Both the position numbers and the translations under genes were made by a program. 64,000 nucleotides of DNA from Monosiga brevicollis MX1 (taxonomy: Eukaryota > Opisthokonta > Choanoflagellata > Craspedida > Salpingoecidae): assembly GCF_000002865.3 (NCBI RefSeq), contig NW_001865076.1:79077-143076 (forward strand). The letters are read 5' to 3'. Positions within the stretch are counted from its first letter, which is position 1, and the number at the start of each line of letters is the position of its first letter. The notes below the pieces were generated by a model, which had not been told where the DNA came from, did not search any database, and was given only the letters and a program-made list of their open reading frames with translations. This document shows, piece after piece, positions 20,101 through 30,256 of this stretch.

Positions 20101-22066
20101 GAGCGAGGTCGACCTGCTCATTAAAAATACGCAGCAGCGGATGTAACGAGTCAGTAGCAACACCAACAGTGGGGGCCACTGTAAACTCGGGGCTACCATT
20201 GAGGGGGCAGGGCATGGCCAGAGTCAGAAGACGCTGCGTGCATGCCTGAACCAAGGCCGGTACGTCCGTCCCAAAGTGGCGGTGAAGCAGCTTGAGAGAG
20301 GAGGCAAAGACACCATGATCCGCACGCATGCTGCACTCGGCCTCAGCTAACACGGCATCCTCTGCAGCAAAGACCTCCTGGGGCGTACGCGCCTCAAACC
20401 CACCATCTGCACGGGCCTGAGATCCAGCGGCGCGAGACGAAGCGTCAAAAAGAGACTCCCAGAGCGCAACCGTGGCCTGTGGGGGCGCGTCAGAGTCCGC
20501 CATCGGATCGGTTTCCCCTGCATGTAGAACAGGGTCAACGTTGGCATGCGAGGCTGCGGCTTGGCCAGTTAACCCTGAAGTCGCACCAATCTTCAAGCCG
20601 TCAAGCTCGAGTGGTGCAGCGGCAGCCTCAAACATGATAAAGTCGAGGAGCATTTCCCGAAAGAGGCCCACCAGGCGATAGGCCGTGTCGTCCAGGTCCA
20701 TCCCATCTGGGCTTGGGCTGCTGGGCCGATCAAGACGGCTACGTCGCTGACTACTGTGCTGTGGCCTGGGTTGGCTGGAACTGCCTTGGGCGTGCTGGTC
20801 TTGCAGAGGATCGCATGATGATCCAGCATGCGGCTGCTGCTGTGTGGGTAGCAGCTCGGCCGTGGGTGTATCGCCAACGTCACCCGCACCTCGAGACACA
20901 TGTGTACGAGCATGGGCGTGCATTTGCAGAGCATGGTTTAAATGGACTTTGAAGAGGGCGAGCCAGGCTCGGCCATCGGGGGGCGCATCGAACGGGCCTG
21001 GTCGCGTCAAAAGGATGTACAGTCCTTGCACCAAAACTTCGTGAACGCCGAGGATGGCGGCAAGAAAGGCATGGCCGTAGTTGATGCGGGGGCTCGCACG
21101 CAGGGCTGCAATGTGAGCCTGCAGATACATGTCCAGAGCCTGTAAAGCGGCGATGGATTGCAGTTGAAGGTCGGCCAGGGCATGGCCACGCTTCGCGTCA
21201 TGTTTACTCATTTTGTGGGAAGGCGGGTACAACGCGAGGTGACAGAGACCAGCTCCACGGCCGTAATAAGACTCGACAACAATTTTGATGCAGCGGGCAG
21301 CCACCCCTTGTTCCGTGTCCCCGAGCAATACACTCACGGGTTGAGGCGTCGCCTGGCCGCTGGCCAGAGCCTTGCGCTCGGATACGGAGCTGCCTCGCAC
21401 ATCGGGAAGGGTCATGGTGCCGACCAGAGTCCAGGGCAGACTGTCAAAGTCGCCTTGGTCCAAGGGCCCGGACTTTTCCGGGAGGTCAGCCAAGGTGGTA
21501 TAAACGGCAAGGGCCCTGAGGCCGCGAGCAGTCATGCTATCGTTGTTGCCCGTGTTGATGAGTTCCAATCGTTCAAGGCGGATAGGGCGGGAGAGCTGGA
21601 GTAAGAGGGCTGGGCCGGCTGTATCCGGGGCCATGAGCCAGTTGGTTTGGCTGTTGTCCCCCAAGGGCTTTTGGCCAAGGTTGATCTTGAGATTGTCAAC
21701 AGCGTGCTGGTCATCGCTCACATTGGGATGATCATGGGACCAGCGTATGAGGTATGGCACGGCGCTGCGTCGGGACAGGTCGGTCTCGACGGCGCGGGTG
21801 CCGCGGGCTGAGACGTTGAAGGACGCACGGGCGCTGCGACGCAAGCTGCGCTGGGCGTGCGATGAGAATAAGCGTGCGTCTGAGGTGGCAGCTGATGTTG
21901 TGCTGCGGGTTTTCAAAACCAATGTCTGATGGGCCACTGGGACGACTGTTGAACCCTGCCGAGAGGCGGTGCGGGCCAAGAAGCTGCTTCGCTGCGGGGT
22001 CAGGCGGGTAAAAGACCGGCTCGTGGCATCCAGCTCGACCTGATCAGGTCGACGCCAGGTCGTCAT
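17123..22066 (-). CDS. Intronless 1647-residue protein with F5/8C-like N-terminal domain
   Basis: A single uninterrupted frame, longer than any other in the window, with even codon use and no stop; I take it as real. No named family comes to mind. Residues about 105-285 look like a galactose-binding (F5/8 type C or APC10-like) beta-sandwich: ALLLQLSRPIRLERLELINT, then PWTLVGTMTLP, then ARCIKIVVESYYGRGAGLC and LALYPP, the typical closing strands. The following 900 residues are mostly helical (for example LDMYLQAHIAALRAS and FLELLPGGLLSLDFVRLV) with disordered Ser/Pro spacers. Residues about 1080-1230 and 1380-1440 are basic with repeated RRxS sites (RRKS, RRRSS, RRRGSS, RRRGSY), typical of basophilic kinases. 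The last 250 residues are acidic. No membrane helix is seen. A cytosolic scaffold is a guess. The lack of introns contrasts with its neighbours. Confidence 0.8.
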   Translation of the reverse strand: MTTWRRPDQVELDATSRSFTRLTPQRSSFLARTASRQGSTVVPVAHQTLVLKTRSTTSAATSDARLFSSHAQRSLRRSARASFNVSARGTRAVETDLSRRSAVPYLIRWSHDHPNVSDDQHAVDNLKINLGQKPLGDNSQTNWLMAPDTAGPALLLQLSRPIRLERLELINTGNNDSMTARGLRALAVYTTLADLPEKSGPLDQGDFDSLPWTLVGTMTLPDVRGSSVSERKALASGQATPQPVSVLLGDTEQGVAARCIKIVVESYYGRGAGLCHLALYPPSHKMSKHDAKRGHALADLQLQSIAALQALDMYLQAHIAALRASPRINYGHAFLAAILGVHEVLVQGLYILLTRPGPFDAPPDGRAWLALFKVHLNHALQMHAHARTHVSRGAGDVGDTPTAELLPTQQQPHAGSSCDPLQDQHAQGSSSQPRPQHSSQRRSRLDRPSSPSPDGMDLDDTAYRLVGLFREMLLDFIMFEAAAAPLELDGLKIGATSGLTGQAAASHANVDPVLHAGETDPMADSDAPPQATVALWESLFDASSRAAGSQARADGGFEARTPQEVFAAEDAVLAEAECSMRADHGVFASSLKLLHRHFGTDVPALVQACTQRLLTLAMPCPLNGSPEFTVAPTVGVATDSLHPLLRIFNEQVDLAQLDRLRQRCETGATQAIEACPNPSLVFRLLHTFLELLPGGLLSLDFVRLVAGTTNQTSAASLTRMALNWFHSLPAPAHNTLRVLVVTFALLVLDADGRRTALDQNLCEDVALGSERPGTADSSRSRPASTSGWRSTTPSEILTETETELAQAPPLVQNVRRLALLIGPALLPYDSIGTESGALALSAAAVQILETLLVVAVDNLQQIFADITALRSALQVVRLAADEEQSRPNTKSQQASSETPIAEHPRCARILCYLLADPDTPHPGTTDSPEALRRLLNAALHAGLRSPTEAFTLLTERLQTALVRLTSSAVWRLDVYRPSCLAADLRALMPEPMSGSFRLYTLASAGMMTQLVTRGTLTALSGERRRKSGSGQRKSALRRRSSQASLEGVTAPSVVAMESDPSGGVEAPGSRAATPDTSGTIEGELRSSMKRHGSNSGLQRQGSGSRLGRLARSLRRRGSSGRADARSVEEVDEDEEALRAMEEEWAVLIGNCWVRDLPALHCTQLMLSSVSRLFRTTLASLRTGTAGAPPSCTTRDAANAQARLATLEASLRSPFAHYSNRALQVDSYLQKLTMSAATLRRTPEVDPVATARHARRAIASAIDPYSKQRLEPFEQRLRSLHRIYGPATETSTFLHALRRAEARLSMVRHDGSRTQDLSRFQVREGTMQRRRQRPMGASSEVRLEQAQREATVGEGTPTVTSSSAQIRARRRGSYRTAVVDTAGALSTGDDDLVHASQATGTMLQERAKAVKRSMKRQQRVNNSKDLLLHGAMQSPEPHTNLSVCSEGSLGPELLTSGPLTAHGWSCNDSTSQSSGEAAIDSRDLDFPFCEPTPDDYEWDDISAALDEILPEILRLDRPANGWGSLLEDLDDTSPIPNVLWEDGAREATDSEECEGAPPLLGSASWQEARLQPASMRPLREQTKAEEDIQEWSFDDLQPSARVPTTDASEAVSTSVSAVQAHQDAAACSHPPRPPKSPAVLAGLQVPNL

Positions 22067-23917
22067 TGCAGCGGGAAGAGGCCGGTAGCGGGCGTGCCGG
22101 ACTTGATCAATCGGCTTTCTGGGGTCTTAACGTGCCAGCTAGCTCTGTCAAAGCGCGGATCTGCCGCTGCTGCGTCGAGGGTGCCTCGCCATCTGCAGCA
22201 GGAGAAACGGGTTGCAAAGCGATCTGCTCGCCAAGCGTGGCAACTGGATCCTTGGGGTGTCAACACTAGGCGGTAGAGGGGCGGTAAGGGGGGTGCATGC
22301 GGAACAAGGGGCGCTGTTGACTTTGTCCACAGCCTAGAACGTAGGGTTCAAGAGTGTCCGGCCTCAAGTTGACGGCAGTGGCGACACATCCTTGGTCCTA
22401 CATCAATCACAACACACGTGAGGCACCTGCAGCTGAAATCGACAAATCAGGTGTACATGGCAGGGCTGAACCAGCCGCAAGGCCTGCCATCTCGGACCAA
22501 ACCCAGATCCACGCCGACCAAGAAACCTACCGAAATGGGATGGGGGGGGACACTCTCGATCCGGGACCAAAAGGAGACGAAGAAAGTGGGGGGGGGGGGG
22601 CAAGAAGGAGAAAGAGATGGTGGTGGTGGTGGTGATGGTGGTGGTGATGGTAATCAAAGATCAGGGAGGCGGAGGTGGATGAGGAAGTGGAGAAGGAGGA
22701 GGAGAAGGGCCAGGAGGAGGAGGAGGAGGAGCGCAAGCATGTACGCAAAGAAGTGATGGTTACCGTGCCTACATACGCCAGATGAAGAAAGGTACGCCAG
22801 ATCATTATGATAAGGTACGCCAGATCATTATTATAAGGTACGCCAGATTAATATATGGTACGCCAGATGACTTTTAGTCTCGGATGATACGCCAGATTAT
22901 GGAGAAGCCAGGCGAGATGCGAGAGAAGCTACGCGAGATTGAGCCATGTGAACTGCGACTGATGAAGGGGCGCGGCAGGAAGAGTGGGCAGGTTGAAGGT
23001 AGTCAATTGGTCGAGGAGGCAGGCAAAGGAATGGGAAAGTGACGAAGGTAGAGGAATTGGCGGGGGGAAGGTCTATCGTAAGTGAACGTAGCTTAGGGCA
23101 CATCTCAAACTCTTTGAGGAGACGGCGGGCAAACAAGAAACGTGGGTCGGAACATCAAACACGGGGCCCAGCCCAGCACGGATAATCACAGAAGAACACG
23201 GGGGCGAGGGCAGTTTTTTTAAAAAAAAAAAAAAACGCAAATCGCATGGCGGCAAAGGCCCGGAGGAAAGGGTGGGGAGGACATGATGGCTGTGGTGTGG
23301 GATAAAACAAAAAAAAAAAAGAAAAAAAAAAAGAGTGTTAAGGTGCGGTGAAAAAAAAGGGGTACACGCCACGCCAAGCAGGACGGCATCAAGGGATGTT
23401 AAAACACGTTGAAGGGCAAAGGGGTACTGGGGCAGTCACAGACATTGAAACATGCAAGCGCACACAGACGCGCGCGCACACACACACGCACACACGCACA
23501 CAGGTACATCTACGCACATGGGCACGCCTGCAAAAACAAGAGAAAAAAAATCACAGGCTTGTTGATAATAGCCAAGCAGAGGATGATGAGCAAGAAGGGG
23601 GCTATGCTCTGCGCGCGCCGCAAACTGACCGACGGGGAACAGGGTCGGTATACTTGCGTCAATTGCTGCGGTGTGGCCAATTCATTTTGCCTTCACAGCA
23701 CATTTGCACGCTTCGTTCGAGGCGACAATGAGCGCAGTTGGAGCATTCGCAGTCGGCATTCGGTCCGCCCTCGCAGGAACAGCGGGTATCTGCTTTTTTA
23801 AACTTGGTGGCACGCACCCCTATGTATATGTAGCAGAGTGCGGGGAGGGTAGGGGTGAGAGATGCAACTTTTATACAGATAAACAAGTTTATGACCGCCC
23901 GTGATGAAAGGCCATCT
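22067..23917. other. Long intergenic interval with low-complexity DNA and a 10-mer array
   Basis: Upstream of the 1647-residue gene and 3' of the Ser-rich gene. It holds GGT/GGA-rich DNA at about 22590-22740, the TACGCCAGAT array at 22774-22897, A-runs at 23213-23235 and 23307-23335, and an impure CA tract at about 23470-23503. A minus-strand frame at about 23680-23800 reads a Cys-rich peptide that could be an alternative last exon of the neighbouring gene (see findings). No other gene is seen. Confidence 0.5.
22774..22897 (+). repeat. Array of six TACGCCAGAT 10-mers
   Basis: Exact copies of TACGCCAGAT start at 22774, 22793, 22816, 22839, 22859 and 22888. The spacing is 19, 23, 23, 20 and 29 bp. 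Four of the copies are preceded by GG, and the spacers are A/T-rich (CATTATGATAAG, CATTATTATAAG) and more variable than the 10-mer. A decayed relative (TACGCGAGAT) occurs at about 22930. This is either a decaying 23-bp minisatellite or an array of binding sites. Confidence 0.9.
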
Positions 23918-24987
23918 TCAGGCCGGAGACTGACATTGGATAAACTCATCGACGCAGGCCGAAGGGTGTTGGCCAAATTTTTCAAGATATTGTTTGCATA
24001 AAAATTTGAGTCGTTGTCGGGCGCCATCCTTGGACTGCAGGCCAGCCGCACGCTTGCCTCGCTTGGAAGCGGGGGCAGCAGCGTCGGAGGCAGGTCGAGC
24101 GTCGGCGGCACTACGACGTCGCCCACGTGGTGCGGTGGCACCCGAATCGCTCGCGTCGCCGCTGGGCTCGGGCGCCGCAGGCAGAGAGCTGCCGGTTGGC
24201 ACAGAGTTGGAGCGCGCCAGAGCAGTTTTGACGCGCGCTACCGCCGAGGTAGCCATGACCGTGGAGGGCACGCTGCTGGAACTAGGGCTAGAAGCCCCTT
24301 TACGAGCAGAGGGACGGGGTTTGGTCTCTGGACTTGTGTCCTCTGAGCGCGACACACCGGTAACCGTGCTCAAGTGGGTGTTTGAGCGGTCGGGAAGACC
24401 GACAGCCCATTGATGAAGTGAAGCAGGCATCAAGGGGTCGCTAAGGTTGTTTGTAACGACGGTGGCATCGGCAAGCTCCGAGGCACGTCGGACAGCATCC
24501 GGGGAGCTTGACGAGCCGTTGGTGCGAGCGTGGGCGCCGGACGAAGCGGATATACCAGTAGCGGAGCTGTCACCAGTGGCATGGAGACTTGCACCATAGG
24601 GGGTCGCGGCCTCGGCGGAGGGGGGCGTGCGGGGCTGGCGTGATGCGTGTGCGTGGGATGAAGCGGTGGGCGCACGGCGCACCTGGTTGAGGGCCTCAAT
24701 AGCAGAGAGAGCATCTCCGTGGCGCCGCAACTTGTGACGGGCACGGTGCTCTTGCCGAGGCACCGAAGGGCTGGCATTTGAGCCGACACGATCAGCTGTC
24801 TGAGGCGAGGCGGGTGTGGAAGGAGTAGCGGGACTGGTAGTCGTTGTGGTGGTGGTGGTGTCTCTGTCCCGGCGGTCGGAGGCCATGGTGGCCAGCAGGT
24901 GAAGTTCCGAGCTGATGTGTGCATCGAGCAATGAGCGAGCTTGAGAACGGGGCTGCTCATGATGGTAGATACCTCCATGGTCCGTCA
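23918..24987 (-). CDS. Ser/Ala-rich, mostly disordered protein
   Basis: An open frame on the minus strand from about 25174 to 23918; the most natural start is the methionine of MTDHGGIYHHE at about 24987. I do not recognise it. Most of it is low-complexity Ser, Thr, Ala and Pro, with a Thr run (about 24835-24860) and basic patches (PRGRRRSAADAR, KRGKRAA) that resemble nuclear localisation signals. The only ordered-looking part is the end, GARQRLKFLCKQYLEKFG followed by ACVDEF. It has no intron in this form. A splice from a weak donor near 23935 to an acceptor at about 23796 would replace the last few residues with a Cys-rich tail. Function unknown. Confidence 0.5.
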
Positions 24988-25835
24988 TGGCGACCGGGTG
25001 CCGGTGGCCTGACGAGCCGCGAGGTTCAAGATGGTGGTCTTTGCTGGAATCCACGGCAGAAAGTGCTACCGGCAGACCTCGGGGCACGATGACCCCTTGC
25101 AAGCCTGGGACAGATGAATGGTTTGAGGCGGGGAGCGGACGGGAGCCAACACCAAGCACAGGGCCACCGCACACTCTGGCTCAAGGCAACAGCGGGGCGG
25201 GGTGGTGGCGGTGGCGGTGGCGGTCGCAAGGCGAGAGAATAAATCCCTCTCGCTCCTTCCGTCAGCAAAACGGACAGGGCAGAGCAGGTTGACGTGACAG
25301 AATGCTGCTTGGCGGCGCAAGGGTGGTGGAAGCACCAGTCCCAAGCGGCAGGGGCAAGTCCACGACGAATGACGACCAAAGGGCAAGGGCAGGAGGAGGA
25401 GGAGGGCTCGGACTAAACCCACGGGGGACGAGAATGGCCGAGTACCCGAAGTTTGGAAGCGGGGTGTGAAGGCTAGCGTGTGTGATGACGCAGTGGATGT
25501 GGAATAAGAGGGCCGAGAGGGATGAGCGAGATGAGCAGGCCGAGCGTGATGGGAGGAAAGAGATGGTGAGTGAGAACTGGGCTTGCGGCTGCTCACCGTG
25601 AGCCTTTAGGAGCCCTTGGAGGCGTTTCTGCCCCCTATTGAAGCTCTCTCGTGCCGCTCTGGAGGGCTTTGACAGCTTTCCCCCGTGATCAGCGGGATGT
25701 CGTGTATATGTGATGAGGGCCAGAGCCGAAGACCAGACAGGCTGGCCCAGCGAGCGATGATGGTCTGTTGTCGGGGTTGTTGCGTCGGGAGCCAGCTGGG
25801 TTGTGGTGACGGAGGGCGCAGCCGTTTTGCAGCCC

Positions 25836-25871
<36 letters not shown>

Positions 25872-27414
25872 GTGTGATTTCGTCGAGTACACCTGCGACT
25901 TCTCAAGCTCCAACACCAAGGAGCACCACCAACAAAGGGCAGCAGACTACACGCCCCGCTTCGCCCCAGGCAGCACGCCAAGAGAAGGTATAGGCCCAGG
26001 GAGGCACCCTGCAACCTGCACCCTGCACCCTGCACCCGAGAGATGCTCCCGGCTGCCCTCATGCGTAAAACACCCGGGCAGAGAGAGAGAGGGATGGGGA
26101 GAAGGAGCAAGAGAGGGATGGAGATGGAGCGAGAGGGGCAGAGATAGCGGGAGGAAAGGGAAGAGATACAGAGATAGAGGGAGACAGAGGAAGACCAAAG
26201 AGCGAATGTGATACACGATTCCAGAGAGACAGCGAGTGAAACACACGTTTCCAGAGACACGCACTTGCTCTTGTTAAAGAGGTAGAGATGGAGACAAAGA
26301 CAAGCTCAAAGTCAGAGAGAAACCTAAAGCCAAAAACCCAAAAAGACAAAAGACAGAAGGCCTCCAAAACGTTTAAAACCTTCCGATGCTTTTAAGTGTG
26401 GTGATGTCCAAGCGCACGTAACGTTAAACCAGAGGCCCATGTGTGGTTCACAAGGTGTCATGTGCAAAAAGAGCGTGAGCGCCTGCAGGTGTGGAGGATG
26501 TAATGGGAACACCGTTTAAACACAGCGCGCAGGTGTGGCCACGCCCATGACAGGGTGACAGCTCAGGATGCGCGTGAGCTTGCCGTGCTCGTTATGGCAC
26601 TCAAGGCCGCGGACGGAGGCATGCGTCTTTTGCGGATTATTCAGGCCTTGTAAGCTCGTTTTTGTGACTGCCATCTCTGCTTGACATGGTCCCCAATGGA
26701 GATGATGAAGCCGACTTGACAGAGCCAACACTGCTGGCCCCTACCCGACAACAGCCGACGACGCTGTCCTTCCAACTGTAAACCCAAAACGACGGCCTGC
26801 ACCATTGACCTTTGTGTTCACAGCAGACACATTGATACCCAAAGCCAATGCCTTTGATCCTCTCCCACCAACAGTCCCACGACGAACGCCGCCATCCCCT
26901 CATCGACTCACGGCGAGCACGCGCACAAAAAGCCCCGGGCGCTGCCGTTTGCACATGGACCCCATCCACAATTTTGTTGATGTTTTACAGTTGAAAAGGT
27001 CTGACATTTCCCTCGTGCCTTGATTCAACTTTGCGTAAATTTGTATTAACAAGAGGCGATAAGAGTGCTTGAAATGGTTTAGAATGTCCACTTTGGAAAG
27101 TTCAGCAGCGCCTGGAGGGCTCCAGCCTCGAGGGCAGACCTTGACAGGGGAGTACTCATCAGGCCGGTACAACAACAACGGGCAGAAGGGTACAACAACA
27201 ACGGGCAGGCAGGCACGAGAACAATCTCAACAGGAAGAACAACCAGAGCAGCAGCAAGAGCAACATGATGACGAGGCTTGCTTCCTCACATCTCCATCAG
27301 CACGGGTCATGGCCTGCCATGCATAATTCCAGAGCATCTGGTTGACACGGTTCGACACGCCAACTTATCGCGCCTTGTCAAGGCAGCCACGCGAGCTCAG
27401 AATAAGAGAGGAAG
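24988..27414. other. Intergenic interval, no gene recognised
   Basis: Upstream of the Ser-rich gene and 3' of the metacaspase gene. It holds a GT run at 25839-25877, a triple CACCCTG repeat at about 26010-26036, purine-rich DNA at about 26080-26200, and a directly repeated GGTACAACAACAACGGGCAG at about 27168 and 27190. Several long minus-strand frames between 25262 and 26367 are shadows of GA-rich low-complexity DNA, and I cannot support any as a gene. Confidence 0.4.
25839..25877 (+). repeat. (GT)n microsatellite, about 39 bp
   Basis: A GT run with one GC interruption, in the intergenic interval between the Ser-rich protein gene and the metacaspase. Confidence 0.93.
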
Positions 27415-29624
27415 CTAAGCTGGGCAGATGAACGGCATGTCCTTGTAGCGATCGTCGCATTCCAGGCATGGGTTTTGCTTGAACCCGCCTTGCAAGAGAT
27501 GCTTGCGCACCTTGAAAGTCAGTCCGATACCAAACCCCACGCGCAAGCCAGCCACCATCAGTCAACGCCGTCGGGCATCAGGCATGGCCACGACTCACAA
27601 GTGGGAAACACCTACCTCTGACACCACATCATAGTATGACGCGTTGGGACGGTGACGCAGCACCGTCGCAATGGCATTGGTCAGCGCCCTAGCCACCGTA
27701 TAAGGAGCGCCGTCACATGTCAATTGCCGTGGACACTCCCTCGAAGCACAACGGCAAGCGTACCCAAAGGCGCGGCTGCGGTCTCCCGACGGGCACGCAT
27801 CAGCCGACGTTTCGTGGGCCTAGCGCGTCGTACGTCCAGACGACATACACAGTCACAACACAAACATACGAGCATCAGACCTCTCGGCCGAGACTTTTTA
27901 CCAGTTCAAGCGCCTCTCACCTGACAGCCCGTGATCAAGATGCCCTTGTCCGAGCTGAGCTGCTGCTCCGGTGGAGGCTTTTGACCCTGCGTGGGGGCTG
28001 TAAAACTAGTGTTGTTGCCGATTCATACCCGTGGTTCTGACATGAGCCCTATGCCATTTCTGGACCTTCTACGCCTGGGGCCACAATGCCATACAAATCA
28101 AACCAAAAAGTTTTCACCTACTTGGACGAGAGACCGGGAATGCCCAGCGAGTTGCCGCCACTGCTGCCTCCATATTTGGCTGTTCGGCAAACATCATGAT
28201 ACTCAGTTACAGCTCTCTCCATACCCACACCACCTGTGCGCCCGCCCAGAGTCAGCAGCCAACACACCTGCTCGGAGACACCGAATGAGATGAAGCAAGC
28301 CTTGACCACACATGCTGTTCTGATCCGTGTGCTGCTGCACCGCGCGCAAAAAGTTGAGCGCCGTCGTCGAGGCATCTATAACCGGCAGCCATCCCCAGAT
28401 ACAATTGCACAAGCGTCAGCAGGTGCAGGTTCAGCTCCAGCCCACCACACTGGCCACGGCCAACCCACCGGCAACCTACCAGCACCAAAAATATTAGCCA
28501 AATGATAGCGAATATTGCCGGGACGAACGGTGTGGCCCGTCTGCTGGGACAGCATGTTTGCCAGCATGTCCAACGGAATTTCTCGTGGTGTCGCTTCAAG
28601 ACCACGGCCCATGGCGGCGCCCATGACATCCATGAGTCCCGGTATCTGGCTGGAACCGCCCTTGTTGCCCTGAATCTGCACAGCGGTGTGATCCAGCATG
28701 GAACCGCTGTGGCAACAGTCGGTCACGACGGTCAAGTTGGCGCCGCTTGGCAGCTGCTCCACAATCTCCCGTAGATCGTCATCAATGATGATGTTCAGAT
28801 CCTACACACGGTTTAAGAGCCGAATAAGGAAGGGGAAGGGGAAGGAGGCGCGGGGAGAGAGCGCGTTGGTAGAATGGAGCCAGTTCGTGGTTCTCTCACT
28901 GTTGGACAGATGGCCTCGTCTTTGCCATCAGCCTCATTCGTGTCTCCTACCAAATGGTACAAAGACACCACACGCCTTCAATGAGGTGCTGATCGGCCGA
29001 AGGCATCGAGGCGGTGCTCTCTTTTCCCTCTTGCTTTCACCGTCACCCTCGCCCTGACCTTCGGCTGGGATTTGGGTACCATGCCCAGAGAAGTGGAACA
29101 CCAGGTAGTCGCCTGCTTTGCTGCTGCGTACGAGCTCGTTTAAGCCAGCTTTGATGTTGCGTCCCGTGGGTGACGCGTCACTGCGCAAAGATGGGGGCAT
29201 ATGAGCAAGAGAAAGTTGGCTTCCTTCATAACCCGACTCGGTCGGCGCCCGAACGGGGTTGGGCGGGTCGATGCGACGCACCGGCTATCCGTGTCAATCA
29301 TGACCGTAATGTCGCTCTTGGAAAAGCCCTAAACATTTCAGTCATTGTTGTCAGGGCAGTGCGTAGCCTTGCTCGCATCGCAAACCAGCTGACCAAGGCC
29401 CCAGGGGACAAAGCGACCTTGACCTTAAGATCTGTCAAGATGGTGTGCATGGACCAAACATCGTTGACGCAACCATTCAACTGTGCCTGCGTACCCGGGT
29501 CTACATCGATCAACCAAGGCCCCTTGATCATGAGACACGCAGCCAAGCAACGCAAGTCAGTTCTTCACAAGCCCATCGCCTGAAACTCACAGTTGCACCC
29601 GACCAAGAGCGCCTTCTTCGCCAT
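27415..29624 (-). CDS. Type I metacaspase without prodomain
   Basis: A caspase-fold cysteine protease that cuts after Arg or Lys. The start at 29624 gives MAKKALLVGCN directly, so the Pro/Gln-rich or zinc-finger prodomain usual for type I is absent. Following exons read QLNGCVNDVWSMHTILTDL, FSKSDITVMIDTD, GRNIKAGLNELVRSS and DYLVFHFSGHGTQ with the catalytic histidine, then DGKDEAICPT, DLNIIIDDDLREIV, and VVTDCCHSGSMLDH with the catalytic cysteine at about 28718. The p10-like part has DKGILITGCQ|AHETSADACPSGD (across an intron near 27870-27920), GAPYTVARALTNAIATVL, and a last exon reading VRKHLLQGGFKQNPCLECDD to the stop at 27415. The exon order matches the family without gaps. One small exon between about 28120 and 28230 is less certain. 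Probably calcium-dependent and self-processing, as known for the family. Confidence 0.93.
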
Positions 29625-30256
29625 GGTGGTGATGCTGTCAATAATAAAAAAATGAACAATCCCCTCTTTTGACTGGTCTCTTGATGCGCGAGTCCTATTT
29701 GATGATGTTACTCAGTGCACGAGCTCATCAAGCTCACAACACCCGGTCCATCCCCTGACTCGTAGGTGTGCCCCGTGACCCATCCTCCCCATCCATCCTC
29801 CCCATCCACCCATCCATTCAGCCATCACACAATCAGAGATACACTTGTAAGCGACAAAATGCTTGCATGAATGCAATCACACAAGTCGTCTTCTTTTTTT
29901 CTTTTTTTTTTGTTCTGTTCAAACACAACTGGCTTGATCGTCATGGTTGGGAGACCCTATTCTCAATGACATTGTGTTCCAAATTGGCCGCCGCCTTGGT
30001 TCCGATTGACCCGTGCTGAGGCTGCAAAGGCCGAGTGAGTGTGTGCGTGGTGAGGCTCTTATGTTGTTGAAAGGATTTCGATTTCATGACTTTCCAGCAT
30101 TCCGGATCCTTCTAGATATTATGATGATGATGGTCTCAGGGCCCTCCGACCCGCCTGGTCTAAATGTTGAGCAGGGGACAACCCTTGCACCCGGCTACAT
30201 GCGCAAACATTTTCTTTTCTTTACCTTCAAAGCGACAACTACGTAAACATCACGTT
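29625..30256. other. Intergenic interval, no gene seen
   Basis: Upstream of the metacaspase and 3' of the glycoside hydrolase gene. It contains a short CCATCCTCC/CCATCCA repeat at about 29785-29820 and a T-rich stretch at about 29890-29915, and nothing else that I recognise. Confidence 0.45.

Noticed and set aside
25262-26367. Several long overlapping minus-strand frames (up to 332 codons)
   Set aside because: Their composition follows GA-rich low-complexity DNA, they contain CA-repeat stretches, and none shows a domain or consistent codon use.
28118-28505. Separate small genes between metacaspase exons
   Set aside because: The frames are introns and out-of-frame readings of the metacaspase; the spliced family blocks explain the region.
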